From Patescibacteria group bacterium (GTDB lineage Bacteria; Patescibacteriota; Microgenomatia; UBA10105; UBA927): a DNA stretch of 5,175 nucleotides. The translations under genes were made by a program, and so were the position numbers. Position 1 is the first letter of the stretch, and every line of letters begins with the position of its first letter. Of the stretch, positions 1-4,476 are shown one piece after another. The stretch is from NCBI GenBank assembly GCA_003545435.1, contig DPYI01000014.1:1-5175 (forward strand), in the 5' to 3' direction. Below the pieces are notes generated by a model that saw only the letters and a program-made list of their open reading frames with translations, made no database searches and was not told where the DNA came from.

Positions 1-132
1 CCTTTCATGTTCCATTATACAAAACACATGCAACTTTTTTTGGGTGTTGACGGAAAAATCATTGAAAGAGTATTTAACGGTAACAGTAAGCATGTTCTAA
101 AGTTCAAAAGAAATTGTATAGTGAAGTGGTGA
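1..132 (+). CDS. Possible 3' end of a gene running in from outside (partial, doubtful)
   Basis: A plus-strand frame is open from the window edge to a TGA at 130-132. It encodes about 43 residues ending in HVLKFKRNCIVKW, with an internal ATG at 7. It would stop 9 nt before the stop of the minus-strand gene at 142, a tail-to-tail layout that fits a real gene end. The central stretch FLGVDGKIIERVFNGN reads like protein, but a second plus frame is also open for about 100 nt, so an open frame of this length means little. A minus-strand promoter-like box at 14-19 competes with this reading. No family is recognised. Confidence 0.2.
   Translation, partial: PFMFHYTKHMQLFLGVDGKIIERVFNGNSKHVLKFKRNCIVKW
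14..19 (-). promoter_or_regulatory. -10 box before a possible gene leaving the window at its left edge
   Basis: The minus strand has a perfect TATAAT (19 to 14), five bases, then ATG at 8-6 followed by AAA. This is the same -10/start spacing seen at the better genes of this window, so a leaderless minus-strand gene could begin at position 8 and run out of the window. No convincing -35 is seen, and only 8 nt of the putative gene are present. Confidence 0.3.
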
Positions 133-141
133 TGAGAATTG

Positions 142-456
142 TTATTTCCCGTATTTCCAATATATATGTTCTTCTTTCTCGAGCTCCTGAGTATACGTAT
201 TAAGTTCTTCAAGGGCATCAGGGAACTCTTCTAGAAGTTGTGCAATTTTTGCCTTTTTTGCTTGTTTTCCTCCCGGATATATTTCAGAAGGCGTATTGAG
301 CTCCTCTAGTATTCCCCGTGGTAATCTTGATCTAAGACTTTCCTTAGTATCACGATAACGAATATCGGGATAAGCAGGTGTATTATCATCATCTTGCTCG
401 GGATCAGGTTTTTTTGGAGCAAAAAGTCCTTTGATAGCCTCAAAAATTTCAGGCAT
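142..456 (-). CDS. Small charged hypothetical protein (104 aa)
   Basis: I do not recognise the family. From ATG 456 the product is MPEIFEAIKGLFAPKKP..., a short amphipathic helix followed by a very acidic linker (PDPEQDDDN, about residues 17-25). A basic segment with RYRDTKESLRSRLP (about 33-46) follows. The C-terminal half is Lys/Glu-rich and probably helical or coiled coil (about 66-97), ending in HIYWKYGK. There is no signal peptide or membrane segment, so it is probably cytosolic. The open frame extends upstream to 558, but that extension contains the promoter-like bases at 480-507 and reads as spacer. An in-frame TTG at 474 lies about 5-7 nt after a -10-like box and is the main rival start; ATG 456 has no Shine-Dalgarno sequence. 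It is transcribed divergently from the gene at 620. Confidence 0.6.
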   Translation of the reverse strand: MPEIFEAIKGLFAPKKPDPEQDDDNTPAYPDIRYRDTKESLRSRLPRGILEELNTPSEIYPGGKQAKKAKIAQLLEEFPDALEELNTYTQELEKEEHIYWKYGK

Positions 457-479
457 AGAGTTTGAACATGCCAACCGAT

Positions 480-507
480 ACTGTATATAATATACCACAA
501 CAGTCAA
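480..507 (-). promoter_or_regulatory. Candidate promoter of the minus-strand hypothetical gene
   Basis: On the minus strand TTGACT (507-502) is followed after 16 nt by TACAGT (485-480). An overlapping TATACA (487-482) is an alternative -10. Transcription would begin close to the in-frame TTG at 474, or with an ~18-nt leader before ATG 456. The AT-rich run here (TATATTATATACA) makes the exact -10 uncertain. Confidence 0.4.
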
Positions 508-585
508 TGTATGTGCTAAATAGACATTAGACCGTGATGTGTTTTTATGAAATTTCACAATTGAACCGGAGCAGCAATTGAGTTA

Positions 586-613
586 TTGTAATCTACAAAA
601 CACTTGCTATACT
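586..613 (+). promoter_or_regulatory. Promoter of the 620-838 gene, leaderless type
   Basis: TTGTAA (586-591), a 16-nt spacer and TATACT (608-613) are followed by only six bases before ATG 620. The expected start point of transcription therefore falls on or next to the start codon. This decides the start of the gene in favour of 620 over the upstream in-frame ATG at 578, which lies upstream of the -35 box. Confidence 0.55.
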
Positions 614-619
614 TTTTTC

Positions 620-838
620 ATGAGTCCCAGTTATGTGGAGACATCGAATAATTATTTTGATGGAGGATACCCAAGGAGGGGACGTCCGTGGCCTCCATTA
701 GATATTACACCGGTCGCATCTCCATTACCATCAGTGAGCAGTAAACCATCCCTAGAAGTGTACTACTCTCATGATCCGAGGTCCGGTCAGGTAACGCACG
801 CTGAAACCCGCCCCGCTCCTCCGGAAGAAGGGAAATAG
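620..838 (+). CDS. Proline-rich small hypothetical protein (72 aa)
   Basis: The function is unknown and I recognise no family. The product starts MSPSYVETSNNYFDGGYPRR and continues with a Pro/Ser-rich, low-hydrophobicity stretch (RPWPPLDITPVASPLPSVSS). It ends in a charged, proline-containing tail (ETRPAPPEEGK). It has no membrane segment or catalytic motif and is probably largely disordered. ATG 620 is chosen because TATACT ends six bases before it; the longer version from 578 would add 14 residues (MSYCNLQNTCYTFF) encoded by the promoter itself. Its reality rests mainly on the promoter/start arrangement. An overlapping minus-strand frame (752-946) is less convincing. Confidence 0.5.
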   Translation: MSPSYVETSNNYFDGGYPRRGRPWPPLDITPVASPLPSVSSKPSLEVYYSHDPRSGQVTHAETRPAPPEEGK

Positions 839-856
839 TCGAGTAGCGTAAAGATA

Positions 857-886
857 TTGACGCAGAGCCTTATCTAGTGATATACT
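857..886 (+). promoter_or_regulatory. Strong sigma70-type promoter for the 895 micro-ORF and perhaps the 1016 gene
   Basis: TTGACG (857-862), an 18-nt spacer and TATACT (881-886) match the consensus at 5/6 positions in each box, making this the best promoter in the window. Eight bases then lead to ATG 895, so the transcript would be leaderless or nearly so. Transcription would continue into the gene at 1016, which has only a weak promoter of its own. Confidence 0.6.
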
Positions 887-894
887 GCGATTAT

Positions 895-960
895 ATGGTT
901 TGGCAAAGGACTGAGGAATTACCGGAGGAAATAGTAAAAACAACACGCGATAATAGATGA
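895..960 (+). CDS. Micro-ORF of 21 codons
   Basis: ATG 895 follows the TATACT box by eight bases, and the frame ends with TGA at 958-960. The product MVWQRTEELPEEIVKTTRDN plus a final Arg is charged and probably one amphipathic helix. It may be a genuine small protein, a leader ORF for the gene 55 nt downstream, or the start of an older gene cut short by a stop. No homologue comes to mind. The support is the promoter placement, not the length. Confidence 0.4.
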   Translation: MVWQRTEELPEEIVKTTRDNR

Positions 961-1015
961 TGTTGTCTGTAGTTTGAATCCGGAAAAAAGTTCCTGAAAT
1001 GATGGCTTCTCATTT

Positions 1016-1234
1016 ATGCAAAATAATACTGAGGTAATTACATGGGGGGATTTGGTACCAGGTCAGGTAGTCAGGAGACCGGGGGAAGAAGATGCATTTG
1101 AAGTTACAGAAGAAAGAGGCGGTTATAGATTTGGTGTAAAACTTCCTGAACGCACCACTGTTATTTTTCCGGCCGGACCCGGTGATTTGGGTCTTTATGA
1201 GAAGGTAAGTGAACCACTCAGTGTCAGTATATAA
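1016..1234 (+). CDS. Small all-beta-looking hypothetical protein (72 aa)
   Basis: The family is not recognised. The sequence MQNNTEVITWGDLVPGQVVR is followed by alternating short strands and turns (AFEVTEE, YRFGVKL, TTVIFPAG, GLYEKV). The W-x-D-L-x-P-G-x-V beginning resembles small SH3-like or KOW-like barrels, which is an inference from the pattern only. No signal peptide or membrane segment is seen. ATG 1016 has no Shine-Dalgarno. A weak TTGAAT (974-979) with AATGAT (998-1003) ends 12 nt before it, and read-through from the promoter at 857-886 is equally possible. Its last 11 bases overlap the end of the minus-strand thpR-like stump at 1224-1328. Confidence 0.55.
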   Translation: MQNNTEVITWGDLVPGQVVRRPGEEDAFEVTEERGGYRFGVKLPERTTVIFPAGPGDLGLYEKVSEPLSVSI

Positions 1235-1328
1235 AACATCCTCCAAAAACTTCGTGCTGTCGCCATCGGATAATCTTTTCTTTAAGAGGCAAAGGAACTG
1301 GCAGAGCAATAAATACGCGGTGTTTCAT
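1224..1328 (-). pseudogene. N-terminal stump of a 2'-5' RNA ligase-like (2H phosphoesterase) gene
   Basis: The minus-strand ORF from ATG 1328 encodes 34 residues beginning MKHRVFIALPVPLPLKEK and continuing IIRWRQHEVF before a TGA. This matches the typical start of ThpR/LigT RNA 2',3'-cyclic phosphodiesterases: a first strand of the R-x-F-I-A-x-x-x-P type, then a helix of the L-K-E-x-I-x-x-W type. The family is normally about 180 aa and needs two H-x-T/S-x catalytic motifs, neither of which is present. The rest of the gene is gone and its place is taken by the plus-strand gene at 1016. A TACAAT box (1345-1340) precedes the ATG by 11 nt. It follows the glycosyltransferase gene on the same strand. 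The similarity is from memory of the family over about 25 residues, so chance resemblance is possible. Confidence 0.5.
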
Positions 1329-1339
1329 ACGATTATTAG

Positions 1340-1345
1340 ATTGTA
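1340..1345 (-). promoter_or_regulatory. Possible relic -10 box of the thpR-like stump
   Basis: On the minus strand TACAAT (1345-1340) differs from TATAAT at one position and lies 11 nt before ATG 1328. No well-spaced -35 is seen; the closest TTAACA, within the palindrome, is 21 nt away. The 30-bp palindrome lies 14 nt upstream of this box. Confidence 0.25.
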
Positions 1346-1359
1346 ACAGAATTGAATCC

Positions 1360-1389
1360 TGTATCGTGTTAACATGTTAACACGATACA
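1360..1389. repeat. Perfect 30-bp palindrome between convergent/tandem gene ends
   Basis: The left arm TGTATCGTGTTAACA is followed with no spacer by its exact reverse complement, centred between 1374 and 1375. As RNA it would form a 13-bp stem closed by a CATG tetraloop. It lies 21 nt past the stop codon of the glycosyltransferase gene, so it may be that gene's 3' hairpin. However, neither side is followed by a T-run (GGATTCAATTC on the minus strand, AAGAGACTGG on the plus strand), which argues against a canonical intrinsic terminator. A binding site for a dimeric regulator or recombinase is the alternative. Confidence 0.75.
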
Positions 1390-1410
1390 AAGAGACTGGA
1401 AGGTTATGAG

Positions 1411-3105
1411 TTATTCCATATTCTCGGGAGCATTCTGGAGTGCCGGAAGAGTATCCGGCGGTATTCTGATAGTATCCGTTGCTTCAATAATGCTGTATAT
1501 CGGATCCCCCGAGGGAAGCAATATATTGGTACGTGTAAAGAGTTTTTTGATCTTTGTCGGAATATTGGCGGTTCTTGCGACAATTAATGTATTGTTTAGA
1601 TTTGGATCCTGTAGCCAGTCAATGGTACGGAATTCATACCGTCCGAATGCTTTTACATGGACGAATCCTTCCGGAGTTATGGGATAGCGGATAGCCTGTT
1701 TTTGGAAAAGTGCAGGATCGTACTTGCTATAAAACAAAAAGTAGATATACGGTGAATCTCCCGGACCCTCCATGACGATTTTTTTATCCATGAATTGTTT
1801 TTGGGAAAGCAAGGTGTTTAATCGCTCATACACCACGCCCCAATGTTGGCTTTCTTCGTACGGAAAATGGACATAGTACCTGTCCAGATACAAACCACCA
1901 GTAAAACAGTATAAAACGATAATTGCAGCAAAAACCCCGTATCGTACAAACCCCCGGAAAGTCCGGATAACCCAAAGCGCCCCATACGCCGTGACCAGAG
2001 GAAGGATGGGAAATATGGCAAACATCCGGTTGGTGTGCGGAGCGTCTTTGGTGATGCTCGGAGCCAGGGGAGCGATAAAAAACCACCACAGGACCAGATA
2101 GACCGACGCGTTCTTTTTCCTGGAGATAAGGTATATGAGCCCAAGAAGGAGAAACGGCGCATCGATAAGATACATGTTGCCGAAGTTCAGGATGTTGTGG
2201 GCATGGTTTCCGCCGCCGCGGATAAACAGAAAATCCGGAGAAAACGCATTGGCATAATTCTCCCCAAAACGCCCCAGTCCGTAGACAGCCTTATTGTGAA
2301 ACAAGTGTGCAATCTTCCCTCCGACACCCGCATGCTCGTTTCTGGGAATTTCTATCTCGGTATTTACGATGGACGGATCGCTGAAGATCCCGATACCGGA
2401 AACTTTTACGACATTGGCTCCTGTTGTTTTCCACCAGATACTACTGCTTAATAGAATAAAAATAATAACAGCAGTTTTGCCAAAACGTTGGTTCACTATT
2501 TTTTTTCTGTAGATGACAAAAAGACCAAGAGCAAGAAAAGTCGTAAAGATATAATCGCCGGCATAGGTGCCGAAACTTAATGCCAAAAGCACAGCCGACG
2601 GGGTCATAAGCCAGTGTCGTTTTTTAAAACTGTAAAGAAAAAAAAGGACGCTTGCCGTTACCAATAAAACCGCAGTATTGGATTCGGATTCTACGCGGGA
2701 CAAGTGGATGCTCCAGGGAGATATGGCTGTGAACAGCATGGCAACAAGGGCTAGGATTTTATCATTAAACAATTCTTTGACTAAAAAATAGACTAGGATG
2801 ACCAATAGTATGCCGGCGAGAGCAGACGGGATGCGCACCGCAAACGGTGTTAAGCCAAAGAGTGCTACTGACAAGACCGTTTCATAGACATACACCGGCA
2901 GTTTCCAATCACCGAATGACTGAAACGAAATCGGAAAGACTTTTGAGTATTCGTCTTTTCCGGTGACAAGCAGGGAATATGCGGTGCACCCGATAGACGC
3001 TTCGTCGCGGTTTACTCCCGGAGGGACCTCTTCTAAATGATACAGGCGAAGGAAAGAGGCAAGGAATACAATCAGAAAGAATACTATGGGAATAATTTTT
3101 TTCAA
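1411..3105 (-). CDS. GT39-like (PMT/ArnT fold) multi-pass membrane glycosyltransferase, 564 aa
   Basis: This is a GT-C fold enzyme expected to transfer a sugar from a polyprenyl-phosphate carrier to a protein, glycan or lipid on the outer face of the membrane; the acceptor cannot be told. An N-terminal anchor (about residues 4-22) leads to the first outer loop LEEVPPGVNRDEASIG, whose Asp-Glu pair (34-35) is in the position of the catalytic acidic residue of PMT enzymes. FGDWKLPVYVY (64-74) and VRIPSALAG (90-98) are also typical. About ten further hydrophobic segments follow, with a KDAPHTNR loop and a C-terminal soluble part of roughly 150 residues. The frame is open to 3255, but those extra 50 codons have no matching character and overlap the divergent gene. 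TTG 3105, nine bases after TATAAT and giving MKKIIPIVFF..., is the best start; no ATG, GTG or CTG lies between residue 1 of the open frame and it. Confidence 0.9.
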   Translation of the reverse strand: MKKIIPIVFFLIVFLASFLRLYHLEEVPPGVNRDEASIGCTAYSLLVTGKDEYSKVFPISFQSFGDWKLPVYVYETVLSVALFGLTPFAVRIPSALAGILLVILVYFLVKELFNDKILALVAMLFTAISPWSIHLSRVESESNTAVLLVTASVLFFLYSFKKRHWLMTPSAVLLALSFGTYAGDYIFTTFLALGLFVIYRKKIVNQRFGKTAVIIFILLSSSIWWKTTGANVVKVSGIGIFSDPSIVNTEIEIPRNEHAGVGGKIAHLFHNKAVYGLGRFGENYANAFSPDFLFIRGGGNHAHNILNFGNMYLIDAPFLLLGLIYLISRKKNASVYLVLWWFFIAPLAPSITKDAPHTNRMFAIFPILPLVTAYGALWVIRTFRGFVRYGVFAAIIVLYCFTGGLYLDRYYVHFPYEESQHWGVVYERLNTLLSQKQFMDKKIVMEGPGDSPYIYFLFYSKYDPALFQKQAIRYPITPEGFVHVKAFGRYEFRTIDWLQDPNLNNTLIVARTANIPTKIKKLFTRTNILLPSGDPIYSIIEATDTIRIPPDTLPALQNAPENME

Positions 3106-3114
3106 GGTGGCCTG

Positions 3115-3143
3115 ATTATATCCGAGCGTGCGATTTTTGTGAA
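3115..3143 (-). promoter_or_regulatory. Glycosyltransferase promoter, divergent and overlapping
   Basis: On the minus strand TTCACA (3143-3138), a 17-nt spacer and a perfect TATAAT (3120-3115) give a near-consensus promoter. Nine bases then lead to the TTG start at 3105, so the leader would be at most a few nucleotides. Its -35 box overlaps that of the opposite promoter at 3137-3167. Confidence 0.6.
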
Positions 3144-3167
3144 GAAACAGACGGAAGCATGTATAAT
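3137..3167 (+). promoter_or_regulatory. Promoter of the DUF5674 gene cluster, leaderless type
   Basis: A perfect TATAAT (3162-3167) lies eight bases before ATG 3176. The best -35 is TTGTGA (3137-3142) with a long 19-nt spacer, so this promoter looks weaker than its divergent partner. The -35 boxes of the two promoters cover the same bases, so both strands probably cannot be bound by RNA polymerase at once. Confidence 0.55.
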
Positions 3168-3175
3168 AGTCTCGT

Positions 3176-3520
3176 ATGATTACAATTGTCCGCGACAAAC
3201 TGTTGCTTTCAGCACTACAAGAGATGGCAGAGAAGGGATTTGGTAATCTCGTCAAGTGTGTTGTGGATATCGAAAAAAGGATTCTTGTCCTCGGCGGAGA
3301 TCTGCATGCGGATGAGGAAGCAGAACTGCTGAAACAGGGTTCAAAACAGGAGGACCTTTGGGGTATTAATATTTATCCGGAATTACCGTATCCTGAAAGA
3401 GTTGAGTTTGATTCGATGATTAACGTCCGACCGCAGGAAGGGAACACAACCCGAGGTATTGAAGATCCGAAGAGACAGAAAAAGGTTATGGAAATAGTCA
3501 AAGCTCTCATTTCTGAGTAA
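3176..3520 (+). CDS. DUF5674 family protein (114 aa)
   Basis: The protein matches the conserved pattern I know as DUF5674, a family without an assigned function. Its features are an opening MITIVRDKL, the block GGDLHADEEAELL (about 40-52), then GSKQEDLWGINIYPE (55-69), and the C-terminal block VEFDSMINVRPQEGN (76-90) followed by TTRGIEDP. It is a full-length, soluble single-domain protein; the dense conserved acidic and His residues (H44, D46, E47, E48, D79) could form a metal or catalytic site, which is inference. ATG 3176 is fixed by the TATAAT box eight bases before it. The next gene begins 3 nt after its stop, so the two are almost certainly co-transcribed. Confidence 0.85.
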   Translation: MITIVRDKLLLSALQEMAEKGFGNLVKCVVDIEKRILVLGGDLHADEEAELLKQGSKQEDLWGINIYPELPYPERVEFDSMINVRPQEGNTTRGIEDPKRQKKVMEIVKALISE

Positions 3521-3523
3521 TAC

Positions 3524-3862
3524 ATGTACCATACAACTCTTTCTTATGAAAAATGGCAGTCGCTCCTGCTGGTGGAGCAGTTAGCCAACGTCGGAAGTGA
3601 GGTTGAGAGAGCAATGATCTGGCGGGCAAAAAACCAGAAATACATGAAGCTTGCCCTGTTTCGCGCATTAGAGCTTATTGATTTGACACTAAAAGATACG
3701 AAAAACAGAGAAGGATTAAGGGAAATAACCAGAATCCGTGAGTTTATTGTTGATTATTTTTTGGGCTCCAATCAATACGGCTCGTCGGATGCATTCTGGA
3801 AACGCTATTTCATGGCATATACCGTGGCTTCCGGAAAAAACCGAAAGTTGCGAATTCTTTGA
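3524..3862 (+). CDS. Conserved hypothetical protein, helical (112 aa)
   Basis: The protein begins MYHTTLSYEKWQSLLLVEQL and continues ANVGSEVERAMIWRAKN, then a helix FRALELIDLTL (46-56) and a helix ITRIREFIVDYF (68-79). A short QYGSSDAFWKRYFMAY (84-99) ends the conserved part. It recalls a family of ~110-aa uncharacterised proteins found in CPR bacteria and other phyla with an E-Q-L/M-A-N-I/V-G-S-E-V motif and a tail Y-G-S-S-x-x-x-x-x-x-Y-F; I cannot name the Pfam entry. It is predicted all-alpha, resembling a small four-helix bundle such as HEPN-like or ribosome-associated helical proteins, but no HEPN R-x4-6-H motif is present. The ATG lacks a Shine-Dalgarno and lies 3 nt after the DUF5674 stop, so translation is probably coupled. 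Confidence 0.75.
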   Translation: MYHTTLSYEKWQSLLLVEQLANVGSEVERAMIWRAKNQKYMKLALFRALELIDLTLKDTKNREGLREITRIREFIVDYFLGSNQYGSSDAFWKRYFMAYTVASGKNRKLRIL

Positions 3863-3875
3863 TAGATGGTATACC
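3848..3875 (+). promoter_or_regulatory. Extended -10 promoter before the 39-aa membrane peptide gene
   Basis: TTGCGA (3848-3853), a 16-nt spacer and TATACC (3870-3875) are preceded by TGG, an extended -10 signature. It overlaps the end of the preceding gene and lies 12 nt before ATG 3888. A second box, TATATC (3877-3882), is 5 nt from the ATG but has no matching -35. The core GGTATACC is also an 8-bp palindrome. Confidence 0.4.
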
Positions 3876-3887
3876 ATATATCGTACG

Positions 3888-4007
3888 ATGAAGTACCCCT
3901 CTGTATTTCTGGCTATTGCAGTCACATGGGTCGTGGTTGATGTCTTGGCGATTGTGTTCCGGCAGGCAGATATTTCGTTCGGTCTCTATATTTCGAGGAA
4001 TAAATGA
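3888..4007 (+). CDS. Small single-pass membrane protein (39 aa), perhaps shortened
   Basis: ATG 3888 opens a frame encoding MKYPSVFLAIAVTWVVVDVL then AIVFRQADISFGLYISRNK, which is one transmembrane helix (about residues 5-23) with a short polar tail. Its TGA overlaps the ATG of the ubiB-like remnant (ATGA at 4004-4007), the usual mark of two genes translated together. I have an impression of somewhat longer two-helix small membrane proteins preceding AarF/UbiB-type genes in Microgenomates. If so, this copy has lost its second helix between LYI and SRNK, in keeping with decay of the next gene. That is inference. A promoter-like element precedes it at 3848-3875. Confidence 0.5.
   Translation: MKYPSVFLAIAVTWVVVDVLAIVFRQADISFGLYISRNK
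3995..3998 (+). promoter_or_regulatory. Ribosome binding site of the ubiB-like remnant
   Basis: GAGG lies five bases before ATG 4004. It is the only well-placed Shine-Dalgarno motif I find before a start in this window. That fits an internal cistron that cannot rely on a leaderless start and overlaps the upstream stop codon. Confidence 0.45.
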
Positions 4008-4423
4008 TTAAACGGTTGACATTGGTTTTTTCTTACGGTTTCACATTCCTTTTTCAGGTAGGAGTTGGTGCGTCCCACCGAGCGATGGATACGCTCTACC
4101 AGGCAATCAGTGATCTTGGAGGTATTTATGTCAAACTCATCCAATTTATCTGTCTTCGAACGGATATTTTTGCAAAAAATGAGAAAATCCGATTTTTAAG
4201 CTTCTACGACACTGTTCCTCTTGAACAACTTAATGTATGGAGCGTTCTTATTCATGAATTGCCTACATAGGGTTTAGAGTGGATAAATGAAGTTTCTTTC
4301 AATATTTTGCTTATTCAGGAAAGCCTGGTACAATCGTACTTCATGGTTTCTCAGTCTGAATTCACTCGTCAATACCGGGAATCAATACTACCCAAAAAGA
4401 TACTTATGTATCACATGGTTTGA
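4004..4423 (+). pseudogene. Decayed 5' end of an AarF/UbiB/ABC1-type atypical kinase gene
   Basis: The first 88 codons encode the characteristic N-terminal region of UbiB-like kinases. LYQAISDLGGIYVKLIQF (31-48) with ICLRTDIF, then IRFLSFYDTVPLEQL, correspond to the family pattern LGG-x-Y-x-KLGQ-x-LSLRTD followed by a L-x-D-x-VP block. The KxGQ motif is damaged: K44-L-I-Q47, Gly replaced by Ile. A TAG (4268-4270) ends the frame. Past it, traces continue: another frame from 4306 reads FAYSGKPGTIVLHG, close to the F-A-S-G-S-F-G-Q-V-type nucleotide loop, and the original frame then reads RQYRESILPK, like the stretch after the ATP-binding Lys, to a TGA at 4421. This implies at least one nonsense mutation, frameshifts and loss of some 350 or more C-terminal codons. 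No active kinase can be made. Confidence 0.7.
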
Positions 4424-4462
4424 AATACTATTTTGACCTATGAAAGAAAAATAGTTTGTTGG

Positions 4463-4470
4463 TATATAAT
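4463..4470 (+). promoter_or_regulatory. -10 region of the TPR gene promoter
   Basis: TATAAT (4465-4470) ends six bases before ATG 4477. The overlapping TATATA (4463-4468) is preceded by TGG, giving an extended -10 alternative. No -35 of normal spacing is seen; TTGACC at 4433-4438 is 26 nt away, too far. The short distance points to a leaderless mRNA and chooses ATG 4477 over the in-frame ATG at 4456, which lies upstream of the box. Confidence 0.5.
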
Positions 4471-4476
4471 CGTCTT

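Noticed and set aside
47..76. TTGACG-N18-TATTTA on the plus strand, promoter-like
   Set aside because: The only ATG that follows (93) opens a three-codon frame, so there is no gene to serve. A small RNA cannot be excluded but nothing else supports it.
752..946. Minus-strand 64-codon ORF MLFLLFPPVI...
   Set aside because: It overlaps the 620-838 gene and the promoter at 857-886 on the other strand and has no promoter-like box before its start; nothing family-like is visible.
1010..1309. Minus-strand 99-codon ORF opposite the 1016-1234 gene
   Set aside because: Cys/Phe/Ser-rich shadow without family resemblance. The thpR-like frame on the same strand is the meaningful one at its 5' side.
1360..1389. 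Palindrome as a standard rho-independent terminator
   Set aside because: The stem is AT-rich and no run of T follows on either strand, so it is listed as a palindrome of unknown role.
1406..1687. Plus-strand 93-codon ORF MSYSIFSGAF... with two hydrophobic stretches just after the palindrome
   Set aside because: It is fully antisense to the C-terminal part of the glycosyltransferase; GGAAGG is only 2 nt from its ATG and no promoter is seen. The hydrophobic look comes from reading the opposite strand of the coding sequence.
2035..2451. Plus-strand 138-codon ORF
   Set aside because: Antisense shadow within the glycosyltransferase gene, whose minus-strand frame has clear family motifs throughout.
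3106..3255. Extension of the glycosyltransferase by 50 N-terminal codons
   Set aside because: The extra part crosses the promoter pair and overlaps the DUF5674 gene head to head; it adds hydrophilic sequence before the natural first membrane helix.
3524..3862. HEPN-type toxin (with DUF5674 as antitoxin)
   Set aside because: The helical character and tight gene pair suggested it, but no R-x4-6-H motif is present and the families are not known toxin-antitoxin members.
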